Shown piece by piece: positions 7,609 to 15,883 of a DNA stretch of 64,000 nucleotides. Positions within the stretch are counted from its first letter, which is position 1; every line of letters begins with the position of its first letter. The position numbers and the translations under genes are program-made. The DNA lies in the NCBI RefSeq assembly GCF_030315915.2, contig NZ_CP135990.1:1612001-1676000 (forward strand). Reading direction: 5' to 3'. Source of the DNA: Providencia zhijiangensis (GTDB lineage: Bacteria > Pseudomonadota > Gammaproteobacteria > Enterobacterales > Enterobacteriaceae). The notes under the pieces were generated by a model. That model made no database searches, was not told where the DNA came from, and saw nothing but the letters and a program-made list of their open reading frames with translations.

Positions 7609-8601
7609 TTGAAACAGATTTTTTATTTTTCGCGCATGATCATTGCGTTAGTATGTTTTTCCTCGTTATTTATCTCTTCCGTTTATGCTGCACCGAACAA
7701 TTTCACTGAAGCGAAAACGTCCAGTAAAAGCCTCGTTTATGGTGATCAAAATCATCAGGGACAAGGAACGCTATATTGTGGCTGTGAGTGGGAATGGACA
7801 GGTAAAAGTGGTGGGCAAGTTGATTTAGCCTCATGCGGCTACCAAGTGCGTAAGCAACAGAGCCGTGCTGAGCGTATTGAATGGGAACATATTGTTCCTG
7901 CTTGGGTGTTTGGTCATCAAAGGCTGTGCTGGCAGAATGGCGGTCGTAAAAATTGCGTCTCAACTGACCCTGTGTTTTCTCGAATGGAAGCAGATATGCA
8001 TAACCTCGCGCCTTCAATTGGGGAAGTGAACGGTGACCGCAGTAATTGGAGCTATGGCCAGTTACCGGCTAATGCGCCTTATTCTTACGGTGCATGTCGT
8101 AGCCGCATTGATTTTAAACAGAAAATCTTTGAGCCACGCGACGAGGTGAAAGGGCAGGTTGCTCGGGTCTATTTCTATATGCATGACCGCTATAATTTAT
8201 CCATGTCACGCCAACAGCAGCAGTTATTTATGGCGTGGGATAAACAGCATCCGGTGAATGAATGGGAACAAAAACGTGATCAGCGCATTGCTAAAGTGAT
8301 GGGGCACCATAACCCATTTGTGACGGGTGAAAGAGCGTGGAGTTTAGGGCACAAAAATAGCGGTGATGGCTTAAATATGAGTGATAAGCCCAGCGAAAGA
8401 GTCCCTCAGCCTGTACCTCAATCTTCCCCAAACAAGGACGGTGAGATGCAGGTAAAAGGTAACCGTAATTCAAAGAAATATCATTTATCCCACTGTTCAG
8501 GGTTTAAAACCTTATCGGATAAAAATGCGGAATTCTTTGCGAATGAAGCAGATGCTCAGGCAAAAGGTTATCAATTAGCGGGTAACTGTAAGCCTCGTTA
8601 A
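7609..8601 (+). CDS. endA: EndA-type endonuclease I with C-terminal metal-binding-like module
   Basis: Residues about 30-245 match periplasmic endonuclease I: LYCGCEWEW, ASCGYQVRK, the catalytic WEHIVPAWVFGHQR, and NLAPSIGEVNGDR. The paired cysteines of the family are present. A signal peptide ends near VYA. The start is uncertain: TTG at 7609 gives a positively charged signal-peptide N-terminus, while ATG 7636 lacks one; neither has a strong ribosome binding site. The protein is about 95 residues longer than E. coli EndA (235). The extension has a Pro/Ser linker and then a module NSKKYHLSHCSGF...GYQLAGNC that resembles the Ada-like zinc-binding tails of some secreted nucleases. The protein probably degrades DNA in the periplasm or outside the cell. 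Confidence 0.85.
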   Translation: MKQIFYFSRMIIALVCFSSLFISSVYAAPNNFTEAKTSSKSLVYGDQNHQGQGTLYCGCEWEWTGKSGGQVDLASCGYQVRKQQSRAERIEWEHIVPAWVFGHQRLCWQNGGRKNCVSTDPVFSRMEADMHNLAPSIGEVNGDRSNWSYGQLPANAPYSYGACRSRIDFKQKIFEPRDEVKGQVARVYFYMHDRYNLSMSRQQQQLFMAWDKQHPVNEWEQKRDQRIAKVMGHHNPFVTGERAWSLGHKNSGDGLNMSDKPSERVPQPVPQSSPNKDGEMQVKGNRNSKKYHLSHCSGFKTLSDKNAEFFANEADAQAKGYQLAGNCKPR

Positions 8602-8610
8602 TAGTATTGG

Positions 8611-8652
8611 ACTGTAATAACTCAGTAAATTTAGCGAGTTATTACAGTTTTC
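8611..8652 (+). terminator. terminator of endA-like gene
   Basis: A perfect 13-bp stem ACTGTAATAACTC (8611-8623) and GAGTTATTACAGT (8636-8648) is followed by TTTCT. Confidence 0.8.
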
Positions 8653-8825
8653 TATATGCAATTTTTCACAGATTATCTGATAGATACGTGTATTTACACA
8701 TTTTTTGTTAATTTAAAGTTGTCATTCAAAAAAAACTCGCGCTATATTTATTGTATGGAAACGTTGTAGGTTGATGATATTCGGGCCAATGCAATATTTT
8801 GTCGTGAGTTCGAGTATTTTTTATA

Positions 8826-8843
8826 TTGTCATAATATTGTCAC
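8826..8843 (+). promoter_or_regulatory. Pho box upstream of phoH
   Basis: TTGTCAT (8826-8832), AATA, TTGTCAC (8837-8843): two seven-base direct repeats separated by four bases, matching the PhoB consensus. A -10 would lie near 8852-8860. phoH is a known phosphate-starvation gene in E. coli, so PhoB control is expected. Confidence 0.8.
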
Positions 8844-8887
8844 GCAGATTCTTTAGTTTACGAGTATCGCCTGTATAGGAGAAACTA

Positions 8888-8998
8888 ATGAGAACTAGGT
8901 GTTTGTTAATCAATATGCGAAACCGGTTACCACTCCATCATGAAACTGACATGATGAGATTGCTAACCGGTTTTTTTATACCTGAATTATCAACCTAG
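8888..8998 (+). CDS. putative 36-residue leader peptide in phoH leader
   Basis: AGGAG (8877-8881) is six bases before ATG 8888, and the frame stays open to TAG at 8996. The peptide begins MRTRCLLINMRNRLPLHHET and ends LLTGFFIPELST. Codons 11-29 span a strong intrinsic terminator, whose U-run encodes Phe-Phe. This layout resembles the pyrBI-type leader, where ribosome progress decides whether the terminator forms. No strong run of one regulatory codon is visible. It could instead be a chance ORF within a small RNA. Confidence 0.45.
   Translation: MRTRCLLINMRNRLPLHHETDMMRLLTGFFIPELST
8920..8977 (+). terminator. attenuator-like terminator between Pho box and phoH
   Basis: The outer stem AAACCGGTTA (8920-8929) pairs with TAACCGGTTT (8964-8973) and is followed by T residues to 8977. 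An inner hairpin CATCATG (8936-8942) with CATGATG (8950-8956) sits within it. Transcripts starting at the Pho-box promoter would end here unless the structure is disrupted. Confidence 0.75.
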
Positions 8999-9088
8999 GC
9001 AACACAAGAGCTTGAAGGGAGCTCCTCTCTGTTTTGAATAGTTCGTCATCTGAAATTGACATCATCGATACCTGGAAGGGTTAATACT

Positions 9089-9874
9089 ATGAGTAGACAG
9101 AAAGCTGCAACAAAAGCACGTCGTGAAATGAAACGTACATCACGCAAAGACCGTTCAGGGAGGTATGATATGAACAACGTTACCTCCTTCGCTGAGTTTA
9201 CAGGCATTGAGCCGATAGGCATGGCGAAAGAACGTCGCGATGAAACTCCAATAGCACCACGTAATGAAGCCCAGAAGCTCTACATTAATTCCATCAAGCA
9301 CAAGCAGTTGATTTTCGCTAACGGTGAGGCAGGGTGCGGGAAAACCTATATCAGTACTGCATTGGCTGCGGATGCCTTGATTAACAAGGAAATTAGCAAA
9401 ATCATTGTCACGAGACCCGTGTTGCAAGCGGAGGAAGATCTTGGTTTCTTACCGGGAGATATGTCTGAAAAGTTCGCGCCTTATTTCCGACCTGTTTATG
9501 ACGTATTAATGAAGCGATTAGGCGCTTCGTTCCTACAGTATTGTTTACGCCCTGAGATTGCTAAAGTTGAAATAGCGCCATTTGCTTATATGCGTGGTCG
9601 CACATTCGAAAATGCGATTGTGATCCTCGATGAAGCACAGAACGTCACAGTCACTCAAATGAAAATGTTTTTAACTCGTTTGGGTGAGAACGTAACGGTA
9701 ATTGTAAACGGTGACGTGACCCAATCTGATTTACCAAGCGGTGTTCAGTCAGGTTTAGGGGATGCGTTACAGCGCTTTAGTAGCGATGAAATGGTCTCGA
9801 TGGTCAATTTCACGATTGATGATTGTGTGAGATCTCAGCTATGTCACAAGGCCCTGCTGGCTTACAATGACTAA
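9089..9874 (+). CDS. phoH: PhoH family ATPase
   Basis: Starting at ATG 9089 (AAGG upstream) gives 261 residues, beginning SRQKAATKARRE as in E. coli PhoH; an upstream in-frame TTG at 9056 is less likely. The P-loop GEAGCGKT is at residues 79-86, and the Walker B motif ILDEAQN lies near residue 175. The blocks DLGFLPGD, EKFAPYFRPVYDVL and GDVTQSDLPSG mark the family. PhoH is a cytoplasmic ATP-binding protein induced by phosphate starvation; proposed links are to RNA metabolism or helicase-type activity. A Pho box and an attenuator-like leader precede it. Confidence 0.93.
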   Translation: MSRQKAATKARREMKRTSRKDRSGRYDMNNVTSFAEFTGIEPIGMAKERRDETPIAPRNEAQKLYINSIKHKQLIFANGEAGCGKTYISTALAADALINKEISKIIVTRPVLQAEEDLGFLPGDMSEKFAPYFRPVYDVLMKRLGASFLQYCLRPEIAKVEIAPFAYMRGRTFENAIVILDEAQNVTVTQMKMFLTRLGENVTVIVNGDVTQSDLPSGVQSGLGDALQRFSSDEMVSMVNFTIDDCVRSQLCHKALLAYND

Positions 9875-9913
9875 CAACTAGTTTAACTAGCTACACAGGT
9901 TAATTAATGCATG

Positions 9914-9942
9914 AAACTGCCCCAATATAGGGGCAGTTTTTT
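9914..9942. terminator. bidirectional terminator between phoH and the siderophore gene
   Basis: AAACTGCCCC (9914-9923) pairs with GGGGCAGTTT (9930-9939), with TTTTTT on the plus strand. It serves phoH and probably also the convergent minus-strand gene. Confidence 0.85.
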
Positions 9943-9943
9943 A

Positions 9944-10783
9944 TTAGTCGTCAGGGTTGTCCATGACGGCGTGACGTTCATGATGATAACCTTCTTCATC
10001 ATAGCCATATCGCCAGTAAGGAATTGCATAGATATCATCGCGACCAAAACCTTTCTCACGTCTAATAAAACGGCGTAATTCACGGATAATTTGATCTTCA
10101 CCGGCAATCCAAAAGCCCACATCGGATTCTGGAATATCCCACGATTTGAATGTATTAATCAGATTGGTAGTTTGGCTAATGTCTCCGCAGATCCAATCAA
10201 TTTCGATGCCTGCTGGCTTGGCTAACTCGCGAATATCCGCTTGGTGGTCAAGGCGTAGAACGACGCGTCCCATCGCGGTAGCAGGCATTTTTTCCAGTAA
10301 CGCCGCAATCGCAGGCAAAGAGCTTGAATCACCCGCCATAAAATAATGTGTGCGGATAGGTAGTAGTGGATCTGGGCCACCAGGGTTGGTGATCCCCAGC
10401 CAATAACCCGGTTTTGCATCACGAGCAAACAGATAAGCAGGACCTGTTACCCCTTCGTGCATGGCAAATTCAATATCGATTTCATTGAGTTCAGGGCGAA
10501 TAGCGCGAACGGTGTAAGTGCGCACAAAAGGGCGCGGCTTATCTTCTGGCCAGCTACGTCCTTTTTCAGTGAGGAAAGGAAGCGCGGGTTGGCTTTGATG
10601 GTCAGGGGCAATAAAAATTTTGAGATGACCACCTTCACACTCCGTTGGGTAATTGGCTAACTTTTCACCCGTAAATGTGATGCTGCGAATAGAAGGGCTG
10701 ATATCGACAATGGATTTAACTTGAATAAGCTGTGGGGGCGCTGGGCGGTAGATATTTTTTTCAACAGTCTGTTCACTAGCCAC
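9944..10783 (-). CDS. siderophore-interacting protein (FAD-dependent ferric-siderophore reductase)
   Basis: The 279-residue protein starts at GTG 10783 with AGGAG six bases upstream. The N-terminal FAD-binding barrel shows RPFVRTYTVR (the flavin-binding RxYTxR motif). The C-terminal SIP domain shows WIAGEDQIIRELRRF and the tail DDIYAIPYWRYGYDEEGYHH. The family (ViuB, YqjH) reduces Fe(III)-siderophore complexes in the cytoplasm to release iron, using NAD(P)H. Two strong Fur-type sequences lie immediately upstream, so it should be iron-repressed. No siderophore biosynthesis gene is nearby. Confidence 0.92.
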   Translation of the reverse strand: MASEQTVEKNIYRPAPPQLIQVKSIVDISPSIRSITFTGEKLANYPTECEGGHLKIFIAPDHQSQPALPFLTEKGRSWPEDKPRPFVRTYTVRAIRPELNEIDIEFAMHEGVTGPAYLFARDAKPGYWLGITNPGGPDPLLPIRTHYFMAGDSSSLPAIAALLEKMPATAMGRVVLRLDHQADIRELAKPAGIEIDWICGDISQTTNLINTFKSWDIPESDVGFWIAGEDQIIRELRRFIRREKGFGRDDIYAIPYWRYGYDEEGYHHERHAVMDNPDD

Positions 10784-10800
10784 TAACCGTCTCCTTTCTT

Positions 10801-10843
10801 AATGATAATATTATTATATGTTAATTATTATCATTATCATATC
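10801..10843 (-). promoter_or_regulatory. Fur boxes before the siderophore-interacting protein
   Basis: AATGATAATATTATTAT (10801-10817) and AATTATTATCATTATCAT (about 10823-10840) are both close to the GATAATGATAATCATTATC Fur consensus and lie 18-60 bases upstream of the GTG start. Confidence 0.8.
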
Positions 10844-10905
10844 ATGAATGTTTATAGGAAAACTATTCAAAAGATGCAGGATTATTGAGCGTCTAATTAT
10901 AAACA

Positions 10906-10931
10906 TGCCGCAGCATTAAAATGCTGCGGCA
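10906..10931 (-). terminator. terminator of the cytochrome bd operon
   Basis: TGCCGCAGCAT (10906-10916) pairs with ATGCTGCGGCA (10921-10931), an 11-bp G+C-rich stem. On the minus strand it is followed by TGTTTATAATT, a weak U-tract. Confidence 0.7.
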
Positions 10932-10937
10932 AAGGGC

Positions 10938-11117
10938 TTACTTCACTTTCATGCCAGCGGCGGTCATCAACAATCTAAATAAGGAAGAGAATGCGAATAG
11001 TGCCAATACACTTCCTAACCAAATTGCTGCCATCCAACCGAGTTTCTTCCACCAAGGTGAGCGGAGAGTTGTATCAGTGATAGCCTTGGTCTGGGGTAAT
11101 TTTTCCTCTGAAGACAT
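10938..11117 (-). CDS. DUF2474-type small subunit of cytochrome bd (CIO) operon
   Basis: This 59-residue protein starts at ATG 11117 with GGAG six bases upstream, inside the end of cydB (44-base overlap). It has one hydrophobic helix (KLGWMAAIWLGSVLALFAFSSLF) preceded by a basic Trp-Trp-Lys-Lys patch. Short single-helix proteins of the DUF2474 type sit after cioAB-like genes and are presumed accessory subunits, similar in role to CydX. The longer ORF start at 11171 is not needed. Confidence 0.75.
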   Translation of the reverse strand: MSSEEKLPQTKAITDTTLRSPWWKKLGWMAAIWLGSVLALFAFSSLFRLLMTAAGMKVK

Positions 11118-12084
11118 AGTAACTCCAATAGGTATAAACCAAAATAACAGGGATAATGAATAGGGCGCCAACTAGCATAAAGCCTAAGCTTTCTGAAGGA
11201 CCTGCCGCATCGCGGAAGGTAATTGCTGGCGGAATTAAACTTGGCCAAACGCTGATGCCTAATCCTGTAAACCCTAAGAAAATCAGCATGAGTGCAGCGA
11301 GAAATGGCACGCTATCGTGACGTTGACGTTTGGCGCTTTTTAAAATGATCCACACACAGCCGAGCACTAATAAAGGAACTGGTAAGAAGAAAAACAGGTT
11401 TGGTAAGCTAAACCAACGCGTATAAACCGCCTCATTTAACATTGGCGTCCATAAACTGATCACGCCAATCACTGCTAACATGACCAGTGTTAATGGAGTT
11501 AGCACGCGATACATGGTTTTACGCAGGTGTCCTTCTGTTTTCATGATCAACCAGCCACATGCCAGTAAGGCGTAAGCGATGACTAATCCAAATCCACAGA
11601 ACAGAGGGAAAGGTGCGAACCAGTCAAAATAGCCACCCATATACACACGGTTTTCAACGTGGAAGCCTTGAATAAACGCACCAATCACAATCCCTTGGGA
11701 GAATGTGGTAAGAATCGATCCCCAAATAAAGGCGTGATCCCAGCGGCGGCGATGAGATTCATCGGCGCGGAAGCGGAACTCAAAGGCGACCCCACGAAAA
11801 ATCAGTGCTAGCAACATAAAGGTAAGAGGGATGGATAGCGCATCTAAAACAATGGCATAGGCTAATGGGAATGCCCCAAATAGCGCCGCACCACCAAGCA
11901 CTAACCAGGTTTCGTTACCATCCCAAACCGGTGCCACACTGTTCATCATTAAATCTCGGTCTTGGCTCTCTTTTAAGGCTGGGTACAAAATACCAATACC
12001 TAAGTCAAAACCGTCCATCACGATATACATCAACATACTGAAGACGATGATGACAAACCAAATTAGTGGTAAATCAATGCCCAT
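11074..12084 (-). CDS. cydB: cytochrome bd-type quinol oxidase subunit II (CioB/CydB)
   Basis: The 336-residue integral membrane protein begins MGIDLPLIWFVIIVFSMLMY and carries the subunit II signature DGFDLGIGIL near the N-terminus and WDGNETWLVLGGAALF at about 54-69. Eight to nine membrane helices are visible. With subunit I it forms a heterodimer that oxidises quinol and reduces oxygen to water at the inner membrane. It overlaps cydA by 11 bases and the small DUF2474 gene by 44, so the three genes are translationally coupled. It is a cyanide-insensitive (CIO) type rather than the canonical cydAB. Confidence 0.92.
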   Translation of the reverse strand: MGIDLPLIWFVIIVFSMLMYIVMDGFDLGIGILYPALKESQDRDLMMNSVAPVWDGNETWLVLGGAALFGAFPLAYAIVLDALSIPLTFMLLALIFRGVAFEFRFRADESHRRRWDHAFIWGSILTTFSQGIVIGAFIQGFHVENRVYMGGYFDWFAPFPLFCGFGLVIAYALLACGWLIMKTEGHLRKTMYRVLTPLTLVMLAVIGVISLWTPMLNEAVYTRWFSLPNLFFFLPVPLLVLGCVWIILKSAKRQRHDSVPFLAALMLIFLGFTGLGISVWPSLIPPAITFRDAAGPSESLGFMLVGALFIIPVILVYTYWSYYVFRGKITPDQGYH

Positions 12085-13411
12085 GAGTTGCCTCCTCGGA
12101 GATACCTTTACGAATTAATTTCATCATGTACATGTAGCCGATGCCAAATACGCCGCCGTACACCACAAAGAAGGCTAGCAAGCTCACGCTCATGTGCATT
12201 TCACCATGGGCGCTCACGGCATCTGCTGTACGCTGTAAACCGTAGACAACCCAAGGCTGGCGACCAATTTCGGTGGTAAACCAACCGGCTAAGATGGCGA
12301 TTAAACCTGATGGCGCCATGACGAACATAAAACGGAGGAACAATTTGGAGTCATACAGTTTTTTACGTGAACGTAGCCATAGCCCCCAAACACCGGCGGC
12401 AATCATCAACATGCCTAAGCCCACCATCACGCGGAATGACCAGAACACCATAAACACATTTGGCCTATCTTCCGGCGGGAACTCTTTTAGTGCAGGAACC
12501 TGTTTGGTGGTGCTGTGCGTCAAAATCAGGCTCGCCATATAAGGAATTTCAATGGCATATTCGGTTTTTTCTTTTTCCATATTTGGAATGCCGAAGAGGA
12601 TCAGCGGGGTGGCTTTGCCGGGTTTATTTTCCCAGTGACCTTCCATTGCCGCGACTTTAACTGGCTGATATTTTAGAGTGTTTAACCCATGAGCATCGCC
12701 GATGAAAGCTTGGACTGGCGCTAAAATTAGGATCAACCACAAGGACATGGAGAACATTTTCTTCATGGCAGAGGATTTATTGCCTTTGAGTAAATGCCAC
12801 GCGCCGGATGCACCAATGAAAAACGCCGCTGCCAAGAATGCCGCAGTGGTCATGTGGAGTAAGCGGTATGGGAATGAGGGGTTAAAGATCACCGCTAACC
12901 AATCGACAGGGACAATTCGCCCATCGATAATTTCAAAACCTTGAGGTGTTTGCATAAAGCTATTGGATGCAAGGATCCAGAAGGTTGAAATGATGGTGCC
13001 GAGTGCAACCATGCACGTCGCAAAGTAGTGAAGCTTTTCGCCCACGCGGTTCATACCAAATAGCATGACACCGAGGAAGCCAGCCTCTAAGAAAAAGGCG
13101 GTGAGCACTTCATAGGTTAAGAGTGGGCCGGTGATGCCACCTGCAAAATCCGAGAAGAAACTCCAGTTAGTCCCAAATTGGTATGCCATCACCAATCCAG
13201 AAACGACCCCCATACCGAAATTGACGGCAAACACTTTTGACCAAAAATGGAACAATTTTATATAGTCAGCATCGCGGGTTTTTAGCCATAAACCTTCGAG
13301 AACTGCCAAAAAACTGGCAAGCCCGATGGTGATGGCAGGGAAGATAATATGGAACGATACCGTAAACGCGAATTGAATACGGGCAAGCTCCAGCGCAGTT
13401 AGTCCAAACAT
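12074..13411 (-). CDS. cydA: cytochrome bd-type quinol oxidase subunit I (CioA/CydA)
   Basis: Starting at ATG 13411 (AGGGG upstream) gives 445 residues beginning MFGLTALELARIQFAFTVSFH, which includes the haem-ligand histidine of helix I. The motifs GLVMAYQFGTNW and GWFTTEIGRQPWVVYGLQRT are diagnostic of subunit I. The Q-loop lacks the long insertion of E. coli CydA, which points to the CIO subfamily. It should bind haems b558, b595 and d and take electrons from ubiquinol. An upstream in-frame start at 13459 is less likely. Confidence 0.93.
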   Translation of the reverse strand: MFGLTALELARIQFAFTVSFHIIFPAITIGLASFLAVLEGLWLKTRDADYIKLFHFWSKVFAVNFGMGVVSGLVMAYQFGTNWSFFSDFAGGITGPLLTYEVLTAFFLEAGFLGVMLFGMNRVGEKLHYFATCMVALGTIISTFWILASNSFMQTPQGFEIIDGRIVPVDWLAVIFNPSFPYRLLHMTTAAFLAAAFFIGASGAWHLLKGNKSSAMKKMFSMSLWLILILAPVQAFIGDAHGLNTLKYQPVKVAAMEGHWENKPGKATPLILFGIPNMEKEKTEYAIEIPYMASLILTHSTTKQVPALKEFPPEDRPNVFMVFWSFRVMVGLGMLMIAAGVWGLWLRSRKKLYDSKLFLRFMFVMAPSGLIAILAGWFTTEIGRQPWVVYGLQRTADAVSAHGEMHMSVSLLAFFVVYGGVFGIGYMYMMKLIRKGISEEATHGH

Positions 13412-13655
13412 ATTGACCCCTGAATGGAATTGATTTCGACACGCCACATTTCCAGCCATTGCGAAGCAATTGTGGGCTGTTCCTTAGCAATAAATAATTG
13501 ATTTCGCTGGATTGTTAACACTCATAAATCCAACTAAAAATGTTTTGTGGTTATAGTTAAAAAAAGTCAGGTGAATGTGTGGATAAGTAGAACATGAGAC
13601 GATAAACTATAATAGTAACAATTTTTAGCAAATCACCTATAACAGTGAGGCGGGA

Positions 13656-15074
13656 ATGACGAGATACGAACAGCTAGCGGCACAAATTCGTCAACAGATT
13701 GAAGATAGTATTTGGCAAGTAGGTGACAGGCTACCTTCACTAAGAGAGAGCGTTAAACAATCGGGTTTAAGCTTAATGACAGTGGTGCAAGCTTATCAAT
13801 TACTGGAAAGTCAGGGGTGGGTCGCTGCGCGCCCGCAATCTGGCTATTATGTTGCAAATCGCAATAATGCATTTGCCGCCGCAAAAGGGGGGAAAGGGCT
13901 CCATTTAAATGAAAATGTGGAGATCAACGCCTCGATTTTCGGTGTTCTACAAGCTTGCAAAGACCCAGATATTATTCCATTTGGCTCTGCTTTCCCAGAG
14001 CCCGCTTTACTGGATGACCCCAAATTAGCCAAGTCTCTCGCTTCGGTGGCGCGTCGTTTATCGAAAACTAACACCACCACCAACTTACCACCGGGGAATG
14101 AACAGCTACGTCGCAATATTGCCCAGCGCTATGCAACGCAAGGGATCCACGTCGCCCCTGATGAAATTGTGATCACGGCAGGCGCGATGGAATCATTGGT
14201 GCTGAGCTTACAAGCAGTTACTCAACCGGGTGATTGGGTAGTGATTGAATCACCTGCATTTTATGGTTCCTTGCAGGCGATAGAGCGCTTAAAACTTAAA
14301 GCGATTGCCATCAAAACTGACCCATTATTTGGAATTGATCTTGATGCGTTAGAGGACATTGCGGATAAATACCCGATCAAAGCTTGCTGGTTGATGACGC
14401 ACTACCAAAACCCGTTAGGCGGTACGATGCCTCCAGCCAATAAAAAGCGGTTAGTGAATATTTTGAACAGTCACAAAATTGTGTTGATCGAAGATGATGT
14501 ATATGGCGAGCTTTACTTTGGTAATCAGCAACCTATTCCGGCAAAATCACTTGATTCACAAGGAAACTTTTTCCACTGTTCATCATTTTCGAAATGTTTA
14601 GCACCGGGGTACCGTGTCGGGTGGGTGGCTGCAGGCCATCACGCGAGCAAAATTCAGCATTTACAAATGATGAGCACCGTTTCGGCCAGTGTGCCAACCC
14701 AACTGGCGATCGCGGAATACTTATCTCAAGGGGGATATGATAACCATCTGCGCAAACTGCGCCAAACCATGGAGCAGCGGCAACATATCATGCTGAGTGC
14801 AATCGCGAAATATATGCCGCCCACCGTTAAAGTGAACACCCCAAAAGGCGGTTATTTTTTATGGCTAGAATTTGAACCGCCATTTAACGCCATCCAGCTG
14901 TATCAATTGGCGTTGAAGGAAGGCATTAGCATCGCGCCGGGAAGCATGTTCTCTACCAGCGATCAATTCAATCATGCATTTCGCTTAAATGCGTCATTTG
15001 CATGGAATGACCGGCTTGAACAGGCGATGCAAGTTTTAGGGCGATTATGCTATCGATTAACGGGGCTTAAATAG
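13656..15074 (+). CDS. ydcR: MocR-family regulator/aminotransferase, YdcR orthologue
   Basis: The 472-residue fusion has a GntR winged helix at residues about 1-70 (WQVGDRLPSLRESVKQSGLS, then ARPQSGYYV) and a fold-type I aminotransferase domain from about 110 to the end. The PLP lysine lies in HCSSFSKCLAPGYRVGW. The blocks NLPPGNEQLR and MTHYQNPLG match E. coli YdcR, which is of similar length (468). MocR proteins are PLP-dependent transcription factors, and the target of YdcR is not established. The gene is divergent from the cytochrome bd operon. Confidence 0.9.
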   Translation: MTRYEQLAAQIRQQIEDSIWQVGDRLPSLRESVKQSGLSLMTVVQAYQLLESQGWVAARPQSGYYVANRNNAFAAAKGGKGLHLNENVEINASIFGVLQACKDPDIIPFGSAFPEPALLDDPKLAKSLASVARRLSKTNTTTNLPPGNEQLRRNIAQRYATQGIHVAPDEIVITAGAMESLVLSLQAVTQPGDWVVIESPAFYGSLQAIERLKLKAIAIKTDPLFGIDLDALEDIADKYPIKACWLMTHYQNPLGGTMPPANKKRLVNILNSHKIVLIEDDVYGELYFGNQQPIPAKSLDSQGNFFHCSSFSKCLAPGYRVGWVAAGHHASKIQHLQMMSTVSASVPTQLAIAEYLSQGGYDNHLRKLRQTMEQRQHIMLSAIAKYMPPTVKVNTPKGGYFLWLEFEPPFNAIQLYQLALKEGISIAPGSMFSTSDQFNHAFRLNASFAWNDRLEQAMQVLGRLCYRLTGLK

Positions 15075-15120
15075 GGAATGTAGGGTGAGGGCGTAAGTCG
15101 CGTTCACCCTTGAGAGTTGA

Positions 15121-15732
15121 TTAGCTGCTTGCAAGTCCGATGGCAGCAAAGGTTAACATTCCGCCAGCAACACCTTCTGTAATGCGACGTTTTTTATCGC
15201 TATATTGTTGGCGATTATGCATCGATGCGAATATCATGCCGATAGCACCGTAAATAATGATACATGATGTGATAAAAGTCGCTGATAAGATTAAAGATTG
15301 TATTGCAACGCTTTCGGAAACATGGATAAAATTAGGCAAAATTGCGAAATAAACTAGTAACCCCTTAGGGTTAAGGAAGCTAGTGAGAAACGCTTTGCCA
15401 ATCACAGCTTGCGTGGAAACGACGTTAATCTGGAACTTTCTCGATTTCATGGCCGATAGCAGCATACGGACGGCTAAGTAAGCAACATAGGCGACCCCCA
15501 CCCATTTGATGGTTTGGAAGATAATCGGTGAAGTTGCAACAATAGCCGCGAGTCCAAGTGCCGCTAAAATGGCATGGGTTACATAGCCGAGAATAATACC
15601 CAAATTGGCTTTCCACGCAGCAGAGATTCCGCCTGATAACCCTTGTGATGAGATAAATAAAATATCGGGACCTGGTGTGCAAATCAAAGGAATGACAGTT
15701 GCACTAAACAGCAATAACGTTTGTAGATCCAT
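15121..15732 (-). CDS. LysE/RhtB family amino-acid exporter
   Basis: The 203-residue membrane protein has about six hydrophobic segments. It carries the LysE-type N-terminal CTPGPDILFISSQGLSGG motif and the FLNPKGLLVYFAILPNF block. The family exports amino acids such as lysine, homoserine or threonine from the cytoplasm. The gene is divergent from an Lrp/AsnC-type regulator across a 150-bp intergenic region, the usual arrangement for amino-acid-sensing control of a LysE exporter. The substrate cannot be assigned. Confidence 0.88.
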   Translation of the reverse strand: MDLQTLLLFSATVIPLICTPGPDILFISSQGLSGGISAAWKANLGIILGYVTHAILAALGLAAIVATSPIIFQTIKWVGVAYVAYLAVRMLLSAMKSRKFQINVVSTQAVIGKAFLTSFLNPKGLLVYFAILPNFIHVSESVAIQSLILSATFITSCIIIYGAIGMIFASMHNRQQYSDKKRRITEGVAGGMLTFAAIGLASS

Positions 15733-15883
15733 CCAAACACCTCTAATTTATTATTATTTTCTTATGAAGAGAAAAAAGTTTGGTTATTATAGCTATTTCC
15801 CGTTGAAATTTGGTTGTTTTGTTGCTTGTCATGAATGTTTATTTGACATTTAATATCAAAAAATAAAAGCAAAAGAGGTTCGC

